Assembly: GCF_016801865.2 (NCBI RefSeq)
Contig: NC_068939.1
Location: 1,364,001 to 1,428,000 of the forward strand
DNA length: 64,000 bases
Direction: 5' to 3'
Source of the DNA: Culex pipiens pallens
Lineage: Eukaryota; Arthropoda; Insecta; Diptera; Culicidae
Each line of letters begins with the position of its first letter. The stretch's first letter is position 1. The position numbers were made by a program, and so were the translations under genes. Below, one piece after another: positions 50,630-62,632 of this stretch. The notes under the pieces are model-generated. The model was not told where the DNA came from. It saw nothing but the letters and a program-made list of their open reading frames with translations, and ran no database searches.

Positions 50630-50885
50630 GAAAATATATTTTTGCAATTCCGTCGTGAAACTACTCACTTTTCCTGTCATTCTTGAACGACGAAATAGCC
50701 TTCTTTACTGTACCAAAAATAACAGAATCGAATAGCAACACTTTTCAAAATAAATGCTGAAAAGTTCTACTTTTCAGCACTCAAATGGGTGCTGAAAAGT
50801 TGAACTCGGTGAACCTCGTTGGATAAATGTACGACTCGTGCTGAAAAAATCCTCTTTTTGCAACTTGTTGCATAAACTACTATTA
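50630..50885. repeat. Dispersed repeat, copy 1 (TTTTTGCAATTCCGTCGT family)
   Basis: It begins TTTTTGCAATTCCGTCGTGA and ends near TTTGCAACTTGTTGCATAAA followed by CTACTATT. It contains the palindrome TGCTGAAAAGTTCTACTTTTCAGCA. The same ordered modules recur at 62214-62632, so this is a transposable or retroposed family of unknown class. Confidence 0.8.
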
Positions 50886-53800
50886 TTGTAGCTTGATTTT
50901 GCAGAACATTTCGTCAAGTTTTTTGAAATCCAATTCTCTTTGTTGCACTTAATATGTCTTCTGGTGCACTTCAAAATGTGCCTTCAAAATCTTGGAATGG
51001 CTAAGGTTTTAAAAATTTTCCGTTATAGATCAGGCTGAACCAGAGTACAAAACCTTCCTCGAGAAATGAATTTATTTGGATTTTGTTTAATTTGAAGTCT
51101 TTTCAGCGGATAGTCGCCGTTTTCATTCGCCTACTTGATGACAGGATAAACATGATTTTTTTGTTGAGGTGATTTAATTTTAATTTTTTGCTTCCTCGTT
51201 CCCCTTTAACAATTTCCTTAAAAAAATCAGAGGGCAAAAAAAAAGTTTTTAATGGACTTTTTGCAAATTTTGATTTTTGGGACTATTCAATTCAATAATG
51301 GATTTTCATACATTTGATGATATTTTGCTAATTTTCAGTAGGAGCATAACTGTTCTATTATTTCGATTTCGACTTTAAATTTGAAATTTAGGGTTGAGGG
51401 ACAATAACATTCAATAAAATGTTTCCTTTCTAAATTGTTTTTTACTTTTTTTTTCAATCAAATTTACAACTCCAACATCATTAATTTGTATGAAAATTAC
51501 AAAGCAAATTTAGGTAAATATGTTTCTTTTATGAAGCCTTGCATCAAAGTTTTGAAAAAATGCTGTGATGGACTTTTTCGATTTTTTTATTAAGGTTTAA
51601 TTTATTTGTTTTGAACAACCCTAGTTTAACCTTGGGCTCGATGTTCAAAATCTATTGGAATTGGTTGAATGAATAAATTAAACGACCTTAAAAAAATCCA
51701 AAAAACCAAACCAGCGAACATAAAAATAAATAAATATAATACCGGTCAGCGTCCACATTGACAGAACGGATAGATTCACTGATTTATGGGTTGCACCGGA
51801 ATGGTGCCGAATCCTGTCGATGGTTGGCTGTGAAAAGAGATTCTGTTCGATCGAGTTATAGTTGAATAATTTGATTAACGTAGCTGAAATATACACAACA
51901 CGTAAAATAGCTTTGAATCTAGATCAATTGAAAATTCAACTTTTATTGATTGATTTATTTTTGATTTTCTGTAGAATCATGTTCAAAATCTGACCATTCT
52001 GTGCAGCATTCAGTGCCAATAATCCTATTCGCGAAGCTTGTATCGAATCGCAACACCACCCCTCTGGGCGATATTCCCTCCAAAGGTGACGGGGTAGATG
52101 CGTTAAAATAAGCCGGGTTTTGTTTTTCAATTCATCCCGACGGGGGCATCACCGGCTCTGGCGAACGGTCCGATTTGAACCTGGCCTGGCGTGGGTCACA
52201 ATTTCCTCATCATCGAGCGATGAGGGTGATGCCGGCGGCCAGTTGGAAACATTTGCAAAAAATCAGCAAACTGTTTGTTTATCTTCTGTGTGGAGCCTGT
52301 TGGCACGATGCAGCTTGTTTGTGGGGGGGAGATCTGTTGGCCATCGTGTGTCTGGCTGGGCCGACACCGGATGCTAAGTTGAGTCCTTTCGAAGAGTTTG
52401 GGGCAATGTGAAGCGCACATGAAGAAAGGGATTGCTTTGAAATATTTATTTGGTATATTCCATAATAGAGCCATTTTTTAATTATGCACCTTTTTGAAAA
52501 TAAGTATGTTTAATTTTATTTTCACGTGTTCCGATTACGCGCCAACAAAACCCGATGGCTTATGCTCCGCTTCAAGCCAGCAGTAGACACAATGACTGCA
52601 TCGCAATGAGTGGTCTGGACGTCATCATACAGGATGTGCCGAACATATATAGGCACATAACAAGCTGCTGCATATGTTCTGTGTTTGGGGGTGGTGGACT
52701 CTGGGACCGAATTGGGGTTTGGCAAATAGGAACACAATTCGGATTTAGTTAACTAGCGTGTTTGGTGATGGAGGTTTGATCCGACTGTGGGGCCGGTAGA
52801 TAACCTTGTTGAGAGGTTTTTCACAACAAGGCAAGCAAATTTACATTTTTTTAAAATGATTTTGTAGTATTGCTATTCGATTTTGGCAAAAAAATTATAA
52901 TCTATGCTTTGGTTTAGTAATTTTTCTGAGAGCAAAGCTCTTTTCTGATAACTCAACCTCAATTCGGTAGCGTAACCCGCTGCCGACTGGAGGTCCTTTT
53001 CGGGTGACTGCTCACCAAAGAATGGTGGGACAGAAAATTGTGAGCACATACGTCCACACGTCGATGCACATCGAGCAGAAAAGCACTCCGGGCAGTCTCG
53101 CTGCTCGAATTGTGGCATGTGCCATGTTGGGCAAAGCTTTGGCGGCTTTGCCGTGATCAGTCAAGCTTTTCTCGTTTTAGTCGAGATTAGCAATTGAAAC
53201 GGGACTATGTTGAAAATATTTACAATGATTTTTCTATCGATTCCACGTCCCCGTTTGTTTGTTGATGATGTGGATTTTTCCAGTATAGGAGGACCACCGT
53301 CAAAAGTACACACAGTTTGTTGTTGTGCAACGTCCAGGGGATCACAAGCAAATCGGTTCGGAGCTTAGGTCAGTTGGCAAACAAATTGGATTGTTGCCGA
53401 GCTCCAGTTCTGACAAGGGAGATTTGTGCTGCCAGTTCAGGGATTGTGTAATGATTGTGATTCGTTTCCAGTTCGGTTGCAACTTCCGGTCGGAATTGTG
53501 CTTTTGTAAGCAAACTTGAAAGCTTCTTGCGAGAGTACTTTGAAGTGTTTTTCTTCACAACTTGACTCAGCTTTTCTTGCTTGGTGTTTTGGGGAGAAAA
53601 TGTCCACCCACATAAATTGCCTCCCTTAGCAACAGCCGGATCCCCACCAGGGCAAACTGTGGCAAGTAATAAAAGTCCAAATCTCTGATGGGAGATAGAA
53701 AACTGGCAAAGTACGCACAACTTCCGTCCGCTTTCCTCCCCGGAACGGTAAAGTTTAAATTACGCTTTTATTACGCTTTATCGTAATAAATTTTCGCTTA

Positions 53801-55121
53801 TTTTTACGAGTTGGGTGTTTAACTAAGTGCTTAGAAAAGTTTCTGCACCAGGATCGATATAGGGGCTTAGTTGTTTCTAATAGATGGTGAAGTGCAATAA
53901 TTTGGTGATTTTACTCATATTTTCAATAAGTAAAGTTTGTTTTTTCTTACTTGTTCAACCAACAAACAGATTTTTCCGACATTACATTAACTTTCGATCC
54001 AAAACTTTCTTTCCATCAGTGCTTTTTCCTTCTGTTTGTCTCTATTAAAAGCTCCTTATAGCTCATCAATTATGAACGTGTGCTCGGAGTGGAAAACTCT
54101 TTACTTACTAAGCTCCTTCCATTGCCACCATCATGCCAGCTTAAACGCTCCGAAAGCACGAGCAGAATGGAAAACAACTCCCGGGGAAGGGATTCGATTA
54201 CTACCCCCTACCCTTTCTTTCACATATATGTATGAGCTTTTTTCCCCCATCCGTAAGTTGTGTCTTCATTCGTCCGGGGAAATGCGACACCAGCGAGTGT
54301 GCAAATTCGAACTTTTTCCTCCTCGGCGAGCGTCCCGAAAATCAGTCACTGGTAAATGGATGGCTTTTCTTGGGTACAATGTTTTCCACCCTCAGAACAG
54401 ATGTAGTGGTGGTGCTAGTGAATTCGGTTTTTCGACGAAAGTGGAAAGACGAGTGTATTTAATTTGAATTGCAATATGGCGTTTTGATTAACAGGATGTC
54501 AGCTGCTGCTGACGACGACGATGACGTTGGAGTGAAAAGTTTTTCCCTTCTTTTTTGAGGGAATTTACTTCGCTTTCTTTTACATGAGATGTTGTTTGAG
54601 TTTAAAATTGACATAATCTTCTTGCAGGAAAAGCTTGACTTGGGTAAGGAGATTACACTATAAAGTGGATTACGTCAAGCTGCACTGATTTCGTGGAACT
54701 TGAGATGGAACTTAGTGTCAAAGTTCAGGCAGCAAGTTGGATGATGCAAAGTATATATTGAAAATTTTAGTATTTTGCAAATTGTAAATTAAATGTAAAC
54801 ATTTCAGCTTTATGCTATGCTCAATTCTTTAGATACAAAAATAAATTTGAATACTGAAAAAAAAAATTAAATTTGATAATCAACTTGAGTTTTTAAAGTC
54901 ATAAAAATCCAAATAGTCACGTATTGGTAACAATCCAACAAATTGCACACACTGCACTTTCTGACACGCTACAAACTAGAAAATCATCATCAACATCCGC
55001 TCGTCAGCATCCTCGTATAACGTCAAGCAGACGTCGAAGATAGTTTTCCATCTCTCCGGTGTTCAATTCAAAACTTGCAGATAAACGCCAAAACGAGATC
55101 GATGTTTATCACATCGTCGCC
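50886..55121. other. Intronic stretch (about 4.2 kb), no gene seen
   Basis: 51000-51700 is AT-rich and may contain decayed repeat sequence. 52100-54550 is GC-richer, with chance frames (52196-52474 minus, 53370-53720 minus, 54036-54467 plus) lacking domains. A CTGCTGCTGACGACGACGATG-like trinucleotide patch lies near 54500-54525. Confidence 0.45.
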
Positions 55122-55617
55122 GTCGTGCTAACTTGTCGTACGTGCATTTTGGGCCAAATTGAGTTAAGAACGCCATTTTGTGCATCTCACAATGCCACAA
55201 CTTTTGACTTTCACAGATCCCCAAAATTCGATTTCAATCCTAAGATATTCAATGAAAACCAAAAAAGCTCCGAATTTTTTTGTCATTTTTCATTTGAAAG
55301 TAGTTTCAATCTTGTCGAGCTATCTTGTCACTCCCTGAAAATTGATGTAAGTGCGACAAATGGCCAAAGGGATTTCAGGTCAGGATGCGTTTGACGGACG
55401 TACAAGCTAGACAACCGTAAACATTTGTAATTATAACTCGGGACTCCAGCAACCAACTTCAACCAAACTTCAGGACAATGCTCAGAATGGTCAGCCAAAC
55501 AAAAATTGTTTGTTATTGTTTACATTGCGTGCTCTCGGTTTTGTTTATTCAAAATCAAACATTAAAACGCGTTTTTCTCGGAACGTCGAAATGGCGGGTG
55601 CGACAAGATAGCACGAC
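55122..55617. mobile_element. MITE with GTCGTGCTANCTTGTCG TIRs (496 bp)
   Basis: The left end GTCGTGCTAACTTGTCGTAC is mirrored by the right end (inverse GTCGTGCTATCTTGTCGCAC) with few differences. Next to the right end is CGTTTTTCTCGGAACGTCGA, a typical subterminal block. The open frames within (55059-55394 and 55478-55933) are chance or element-derived and have no transposase domain. No clean TSD seen. Confidence 0.75.
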
Positions 55618-56422
55618 TACGTCGACATGGCTCAGCGGCATCTCGTTAGTGTCAAGTGTGCGTGGATATCACTTTTTCCAAATGCCCTCATTAATTTTAT
55701 CTGCATCGCAATTGAAGCTTCCATTCTTGACGATGCCAAACGAAACGCTCAAAATTTCGTTCGACAAATGGCACGTGATGCCTCGCTGGCGCAGACAACA
55801 ACACTGCACTAAATCATGGATTAAAGCTTCTACGTCCAGAAAATTCAAAACACATTTCATTAGTCCTTTCGGCAGGATTTGCAAACGGTGCACAAGTGCT
55901 GGCCAGACGGCCCAGGACGGAGAGAGCCAATAGTGAAAAGGGTTAAGGTTTTACCTCGAGAAGAAAGGATAGAAGATAAATTACGGGCATCGGATTAGGG
56001 CGTCCAATTTTCCCGGGTTTAGAATTTCCCGGGAAACGGGAAAAATATTTTTGAAATCCCGGGAATTCCCGGGATCCCGGGAAATTTTTGAAGCAGTCAA
56101 AAAATCTATATTTTCATAATATTTGATAGGCTTTCAAGCTTAAAATCATTGAATAAGCTTAATAATAATAATTGGTGCCATCTTCACTTCAATCTAGACA
56201 AGGACGACAGTTTTGAAATAATTTAAAAGAAATCGAAAAAAAAATATTTAAAAAAGTACAAATATCAATTTCAATGTCATTTAAATTAAATAAGTGTTTT
56301 ATGAATATATTTCTTATATATTTTTTTATAAATGCCATAACAAGAAAAGCTTGAAAAATTTCATTACAAATATCTACAAAAACGAGAAGCGACAACAAAA
56401 CCAGATTTTTTTTTAAAAAAAA

Positions 56423-56464
56423 AGGTCGTATAAGCTATTGTTCTTCATATGTTTATATGACCTT
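56423..56464 (-). repeat. 42-bp palindromic repeat, copy 2 of 3
   Basis: AGGTCGTATAAGCTATTG, a six-base centre and ATATGTTTATATGACCTT. It is the inverse orientation of the copies at 24626 and 56656 and lies inside the hAT element. Confidence 0.75.
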
Positions 56465-56655
56465 TAAAAAAAATCAGAAAATAAAATGATACCAGTCAAT
56501 GCAAAATTTTAGATAAGTTTTCAATGTCTTATTTTAAATAAAACATATTTTACTAATTCTCTTTAAGTTAGTACCGTCAACTGGGGAAAATCAGGACTAC
56601 AGTCTGAAAGGTACAGGAGATTTCAGAGCAATACATTTCTAGACTTTTTTTTATT

Positions 56656-56697
56656 AGGTCCTTTAAACATATGAAACACAATAGTTTATTGGACCTT
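56656..56697 (+). repeat. 42-bp palindromic repeat, copy 3 of 3
   Basis: AGGTCCTTTAAACATATG, a six-base centre and AATAGTTTATTGGACCTT. It faces copy 2 from 191 bp away and stands next to a T run like the other copies. Confidence 0.75.
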
Positions 56698-57247
56698 TAA
56701 AAAAAAAACTGGATTTGGAAATTGGTGTACTAATTGTTTTTTCTGTTTCTGTTTTAACCGAAGTTATTTAAAACACGATGCATTTTTTTTCTTAAATAGC
56801 AGTCTTAATTCGTTACTTGCCCCAGATTCCGGTGTTTGATGAAAAATATTTTAAGGTTAGATTTTTTTTTCAAATTTAAAATCCTAAATATAAATTTAAT
56901 ACCCAGTCTTAAAAAAAAAACATAAAATTAAATAGAAAATGTTTAAAGCGTCAGGCATTTTGCGGATCTGTGAACTAAATTTTAAACAATTTTCCCTAAT
57001 AAGTCAAATTAAAGCTGATATAATCCGAATCCAAATTTAAAATTTGTATTGATTACTATGTATTAAACTGTTCATCTATTTCTACAACCAAATCAGAATT
57101 TCCAGACCAAAATTTGATTTTTTTTTTCAATTTCGGGAATTCCCGGGACAAATTATGAAAAATCCCGGGATTCGGGAATTCCCGGTTTTGGAAAAATCCC
57201 GGGATTTTTGTCCCGGGAATTCCCGGGATGGACGCACTACATCGGAT

Positions 57248-58216
57248 CAATAAATAATCCTGCCTCAAAACTTCAGGATCCGTCCCCCACAACTACTGGG
57301 CTTACTCCCACTTATGGAGAAAATGTTTGCTCTTCTCTTGGCTAGCTTTTTTTCATGCACTTTCCAGGATATTTTTTTGTTGCTGCTCTGCAGCATGTAC
57401 GTTCCGGTATTGTGTGCCATTTGTTTTCACAGTTGCAGCTTTGCTAAAGTCCTTTTCTAATCCTTCCGCTAAGTCCTGGCCGATGACCAATTGCCACGAA
57501 CCTTCGGTCCGTTTTCGTACCCAGTCGACTGAGGCAACGAGACAAAATAGAAGAACCAGAAGAAGCATGGCTTCCCTTTGGCTGACGTTCAATTGGCACA
57601 AGTGCACAATTTGCTTGCACAGGACTTTCCTTTCTGCCTTATATAGGGGAGAATCCGTGAATAAATGAAATTATAAATTTAATTCCAGACATTGGGATGC
57701 TTCCTATTTTGAGGTCTGTGGCGAATTTGCTTCGGTTGAATGTGCTGGCATAATTTATGGCACTGCTGGATCCTTTGGCCTGGCCGTCACCGTAACTTGG
57801 ACCTGGTCAAACCCCGAGAACCAGTTGCATAGTCGACCCGACCCCGAACGTGGCGTGATGAATGGTTCTTCGGGCCTGGCCACTCAACAGGGTGCTCGTT
57901 TGGTGGTGGTGGGGAGGCCATAGGCAGGACGAGCAGTACTAATGGATATTGCTAATTCGGAGATGCGGATGCAATTGATGGGCATTACTCTGATGGTTCG
58001 ATGGGCTGTGTGAGAGGTTTTGAAATAATTAGATCGGTAAAGTGAACTGAACGTTTCAGCAGTTGCACGAGCATGCAATTAGAGAGTGGAAAAAGGTTTA
58101 CTAATTGTGAAAATGAAAACCGTTAATTCAAATGACTTTAAGTGCCAATAATATGGCAAATCGTTCAACCATGATTGCCATTAAAATCATCGAAAAGCAA
58201 CCACCCGGTAGCAGCT
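57248..58216. other. Intronic stretch, no gene seen
   Basis: GC-richer sequence with overlapping frames on both strands (57327-57668 plus, 57353-57607 minus). The plus frame begins with a hydrophobic run but has no domain or splice context. Confidence 0.45.
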
Positions 58217-58928
58217 GAGCAGTCCTCTACGGAATCGGTCTTTTTTTTTGAATTTTATTTTTTGTGTTTTTTAGTCCGACTGAAACTTTTTTGGTGCCTT
58301 CGGTATGCCCAAAGAAGCCATTTTGCATCATTAGTTTGTCCATATAATTTTCCATACAAATTTGGCAGCTGTCCATACAAAAACGATGCATGAAAATTCA
58401 AAAATCTGTATCTTTTGAAGGAATTTTTTTATCGATTCGGTGTCTTGATTGTTTTGGTGATTTTTTATTTAACATTTTGTCACTTAAACTTGATTTGCAA
58501 AAAAACACAATTTTTAATTTTTTTTATTTTTTGATATGTTTTAGAGGACACCAAATGCCAACTTTTCAGAAATATCCAGGTTGTGCAAAAATCTTTGAGC
58601 GAGTTATGAATTTTTGAATCAATACTATTTTTTTCAAAAAATCTAAAAATTGGTCACAAAAATTTTTTAACTTCATTATTCGATGTAAAATCAAATTTGC
58701 AATCAAAAAGTACTTCAGTGAAATTTTGATAAAGTGCACCGTTTTCAAGTTAAATCCATTTTTAGGTGACTTTTTTGAAAATAGTCGCAGTTTTTCATTT
58801 TTTTTTTAATTTGTGCAGACTAATGATGCAAAATGGCTTCTTTGGGCATACCGAAGGCACCAAAAAAGTTTCAGTCGGATTAAAAAATACAAAAAAAATC
58901 GAATGACCAAAATCTGAGAGAACTGCTC
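58217..58928. mobile_element. MITE with GAGCAGTNCTCT TIRs, long copy (712 bp)
   Basis: The left end GAGCAGTCCTCTACGGAATC is mirrored by CTGAGAGAACTGCTC. The inverted arms extend over 100 bp: AGTCCGACTGAAACTTTTTT, TGCCTTCGGTATGCCCAAAG and AGCCATTTTGCATCATTAGT on the left all reappear inverted at 58815-58890. The middle is AT-rich and non-coding. A shorter relative lies at 60801-61180. Confidence 0.9.
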
Positions 58929-60800
58929 AACTTCAAATTGAATAAAGTACCACCCCCCCCATCAGCGTAACGAGATGTTCCACAAACACAAAATTTGGAG
59001 AAGCAATTAACGCGTTCGTTCGTTGATCACCTCTCGCAATTGTATCGCTGTATACGAAGAGTGCAAGTGTCGGTCGATTATTTTGGCGCAATTTTCAATT
59101 GATTATGGTGCCTCAGGAGGGCAGGCTTTTCGTGTTTCCATTCACAGCCTTCGGGGGGTGAAATTAATTATTTTCTTTTATTTCCGGACGACCACCGCGA
59201 TGGACTCGCTGGCGGCACCCAGAAGCAGTCTGTATTTCGTGTCAATTAACGGGGAAAATTCTCGGCTGCGAACGTTGATTGCTTGCTTTATGAGCGGGAA
59301 CTTGGCAATCGTCGATTCAATTTATTGATTGTGTCTGAAGTTCAGACGACTGAAAGCAGCTTCAATGGTGACAAATTGTACCCTTGGACAATCCAACTTG
59401 ATTTAAATTAACACTGATTCTGCTGATACAGACATTTCCATGCATTCTCCATGTTGGAGCGTAATGGTTCCAGCAATGTCTGGTGCAATTGCATAAAAGA
59501 ATGCAGATATTCTGAACAGTACGTTTGCTTGTCTTAGCCGAAGGGTTGATGAAGATCGAAATGTCTAGTATGCAATTCAATTAAAAGACTAAATTCCTAA
59601 AATTGTGTTTCCCGATATGGAAAATTTCCCTTCGTGCATGCTGGAAATAAATGATCTTTAGTGTGCAAAACTTTTGAAATAAACAACTTTTGGTGCGCAC
59701 ACAACTTTCAACTTTCGCAAGCTCATTAAACCTAATTAAGCACCACCAAGCAAAGCAAAGGGTGGCAAGTCTCTGCCGAGCGAGCGACTTCGCAGCAAAA
59801 CGCAGCAAAACTTCCACCCAAGTGGAAGCTAATTGAGATCAATGACTATCACTTGCCATGTGCACCAAGTGCAATAAACAGTTATTAGAAACACTTTTCG
59901 CATCTAACCAACAACAACTAACCGCCCAAGCCCGCAAGGGTTAAATGTGAGGCAAATATGTTGGAAGGCACTCTTGAACTGCAATTTGCAAGTCAGACAC
60001 GTTCCGAGTGCGCCCGGAGTCGGCTTTTGCTTGATTCAGTGCAAACAAAGTTGCTGATGATGGTGGGTGGGGTGCGTATGTGTGACCAGTTACATCACCG
60101 CCTGCAAGCTTCCTCGATGTGAACACGGTGTGTTTAAAGTCAGTATCATTAATGGACTTATTGTATTGAATTGAAAATTTTACAGAAAACATATTCAAAT
60201 TCAAATGACTCAATTCCAACGAAAGTCATAAAAAAATTGTGCTCAAATTTTGAAACTTTGGGTCACCCAAATTTTGATAAATATTTGCCTGATGATCAAT
60301 GTTTTTATGCAGCGAAAATTTTCAAATAATCATTTACAACTCGCGATTTGCATTTAACTAAAAATAGTAGGTTCTTATAGAAAATTTCATGTTTTGTTCT
60401 AAAACATTGAAAACTGCGTTCAAATTGCCCTGTAATTCACTTCAAACCATAGTTAGGAGTCCCATAAATAATGTTCTGTATTTATATTGTTCCAGGATGT
60501 CGTCATTTTTCATTGGCAACATGTTTAGGTTTAAAAAATGAAACGTATGTTAAACAAATGAAATGTAAAAAGTGGTTTTAAGCCTAATTCAACTTATGCT
60601 TTTTTTTTAAAATCCCATATTTTGAGTAACATCACGCACAAAAAATATGGGTCTAATTACGTTTTCTACCAGAAAGGAAAAGTTTATCTAATATAAGATT
60701 CCTTTGAATGTTTCCTTAAATATTCGGTTCAGAACAACGTTGTTAAAACAACTTATTGCTGAGATACGGCCTATTAAATAATGATACGTTTTTCTAAGAG
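58929..60800. other. Intronic stretch, no gene seen
   Basis: About 1.9 kb. Frames at 59023-59328 plus and 59941-60219 minus lack domains. No element ends found. Confidence 0.5.
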
Positions 60801-61180
60801 GAGCAATTCTCTACGAAATCGATCTTTTTTTTGAATTTACACATACAAATTTGGCAGCTGTCCATACAAAAAATATATATGAAAATTCAAAAATCTGTAT
60901 CTTATGAAGGATTTTTTGATCGATTTGGTGTCTTCGGCAAAGTAGTAGGTATGGATAAGGACTACACTGAAAAAAATGTTACACAAAAAAAATGGTGATT
61001 TTTAATTTAACTTTTTGTAACTAAAAATTGATTTGCAAAAAAAAACACTATTTTTAATTTTTTAATTTTTTGGCGTGTTTTAGGGGACATAAAATGACAA
61101 CTTTTAAGAAATTTCCAGGTTGTGCAAAAAATCTTTATATTACAAAAAAATCGAATGACCGAAATCTGAGAGAACTGCTC
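60801..61180. mobile_element. MITE with GAGCAGTTCTCT TIRs, internally deleted copy (380 bp)
   Basis: It starts GAGCAATTCTCTACGAAATC and ends CGAAATCTGAGAGAACTGCT plus C, the same termini as 58217-58928. It shares TTGGCAGCTGTCCATACAAA and AAATTCAAAAATCTGTATCT with that copy but lacks the long inverted arms near both ends. Confidence 0.85.
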
Positions 61181-61229
61181 AGAATCACCTTCTAGCCTTT
61201 TAATTTTTATCTTATGATATCTTTGATCC

Positions 61230-61292
61230 TGCTTAAATTTAAAATATTTCTGCTGAAAAGAACATTCAACAGAAATATTTTAAATTTAAGCA
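61230..61292. repeat. Perfect 23-bp hairpin, 17-nt loop
   Basis: TGCTTAAATTTAAAATATTT plus CTG (61230-61252) is exactly complemented at 61270-61292. It is AT-rich and sits between the MITE at 60801 and the SINE pair. It may be a MITE remnant or a small hairpin. Confidence 0.7.
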
Positions 61293-61350
61293 TTAGCATT
61301 TAAGCATAGATTTTTGCTCTTTTTGAATGTAAAAAAAAAACGAAACTATT

Positions 61351-61553
61351 GGCACTACGCCCCCGGGGCATGGCCTTCCTCTAACGTGGGATTTCTGCTC
61401 CAGCGCCTCTGACGAGACAGGAGAAACCGGGACCGACGTTTTACTTCACCATCATATAGAAGCTCGGTGGATAAGGCGGGAATCGAACCCGCGTCTCATA
61501 GCATCATCGGGATCGGCAGCCGAAGCCGCTACCCCTGCGCCACGAGACCCACC
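61351..61553 (-). mobile_element. tRNA-derived SINE, minus strand, intact head
   Basis: On the minus strand the head reads GGTCTCGTGGCGCAGGGGTA (A-box-like) with an anticodon-like arm GCGGC-TTCGGCT-GCCGA and a perfect B box GCGGGTTCGATTCCCGCC. The spacing between anticodon arm and B box is long, as in class II (Leu/Ser) tRNAs. The tail after GAAGTAAAACGTCGGTCCCG differs from the copy at 61655. Retroposon, not a tRNA gene. Confidence 0.83.
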
Positions 61554-61654
61554 ATAAGTTCTAAAATAAAAAAAAAGATTTTTTTTGATAATTCAATCAC
61601 TAAACGATTAAATGTGATATAAAAGATTAAATTTATATTCTAAATTACGGATAC

Positions 61655-61873
61655 CATGCCAAATCCGATCCCTAAGTTGATATGGGGCGCAGGTTCGAAT
61701 CCTGCCTTATCATTCTGGCCTTCTATCGGATGGGGAAGTAAACCGTCGGTCCATTTGCGTAAAAGAGGTTTTGAGGGACTCACCACACATAACCTTTTGA
61801 CGCTTAGAAATGAGCAGAAACTTGCAACAGAAATTACAAAAGACCCGGGGGTCGTTAAAGTGGATTGCTTTGC
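61655..61873 (+). mobile_element. tRNA-derived SINE, plus strand, 5'-truncated
   Basis: It begins inside the tRNA head (CCGATCCCTAAGTTGATATG), then the B box CAGGTTCGAATCCTGCC, CTATCGGATGGGGAAGTAAA, GCGTAAAAGAGGTTTTGAGG, GAGCAGAAACTTGCAACAG and AGACCCGGGGGTCGTTAAAG. Sequence and order match the minus-strand copy at 24063-24306 closely. It stands head to head with the SINE at 61351-61553, about 100 bp apart. Confidence 0.85.
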
Positions 61874-62213
61874 TTTTTCTTTACTTTTTTCCAAATCCGT
61901 CAACGATGAAATTTTTTAAATCTTTTAAAATACTAATTCTGAATAGCGAAAAGAGTATAAAAACTAAGCATGAATACCACGTTTTTTTTAAAATATACAG
62001 TAGACTCTTTTGTTGTCGATATTGAAGGGACCATCGAGAGCGGAAGTTATCAAATTATAGAACAAAAAATCAAATCATACTTTTTCAAGGGACTGAAAAT
62101 TTATTGACAGCTGGAGCAATATTGACATTGAGAAGATCGACAGCCAGAATGTTGAATTTCATTGAAAACATTTTTATCTCATGTTATGTTATGTAATGTT
62201 TTAAATAATATTT
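61874..62213. other. Short AT-rich stretch, no feature seen
   Basis: No signals recognised. AT-rich sequence between a SINE and a dispersed repeat. Confidence 0.45.
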
Positions 62214-62632
62214 TTTGCAATTCCGTCGTTAAATAACTTAGTTCTCCTGTCATTCTCGTGTGACGAAACGGCCTACTTTTCTGAACCAGAAATATCAAAA
62301 TGGAAAATTAAAATCTTCCAATACCAATGCTGAAAAGTTCAACTTTTCCGCACTGAAATGGGTTAACCTTTTTCAATACTTTTTGATTGACATAAATAGA
62401 AAGAGTGCTGAAAAAAAACAAGTTTTTTTTCTCATTTTTTGCATTTTTAAGAAAAAACAGTTTTTAAATTATTTGCAAATAATTTAAAAAGTGTTTTTTT
62501 ATTTCAGAAATGCAAAAAAAGTGAAAAAAAATGTTTTTTTCCGCACCTGTCCTATTTATTAAACTCGGTGGATAAATTACGACTTGCATTGAAAAAATCT
62601 TCTTTTTGCAACTTGTTGCATGAACTACTATT
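62214..62632. repeat. Dispersed repeat, copy 2, interrupted by an AT-rich palindrome
   Basis: The ordered modules TTTTTTGCAATTCCGTCGTT, CCTGTCATTCTCGTGTGACG, GCTGAAAAGTTCAACTTTTC and TTTTTGCAACTTGTTGCATG match 50630-50885. Between them, 62412-62542 is an extra palindrome: TCATTTTTTGCATTTTTAAG pairs with TTTCAGAAATGCAAAAAAAG around a centre near 62475. Confidence 0.8.

Larger units (their letters stand above)
55996..57239. mobile_element. Non-autonomous hAT-type element with CATCGGAT duplication (1,244 bp)
   Basis: The ends are TAGGGCGTCCAATTTTCCCG and, inverted, TAGTGCGTCCATCCCGGGAA. The flanks are identical 8-mers CATCGGAT (55988-55995 and 57240-57247). The subterminal regions are packed with TCCCGGGAATTCCCGGGA palindromes at both ends. 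The interior is AT-rich and non-coding and carries two copies of the 42-bp palindromic repeat. The 8-bp duplication places it with hAT-type elements. Confidence 0.92.

Noticed and set aside
55478..55933. Frame of 151 codons with a hydrophobic start
   Set aside because: Part of it lies in the MITE at 55122-55617 and the rest is not recognisable.
56573..56835. Possible further nested MITE beginning GTACCGTCAACTGGGG
   Set aside because: The opposite end (CCCCAGATTCCGG) matches too weakly to define an element by eye.
61490..61553. Minus-strand tRNA gene with perfect B box
   Set aside because: It is attached to a SINE body with relatives at 24 and 61 kb. The arm pairing is imperfect.
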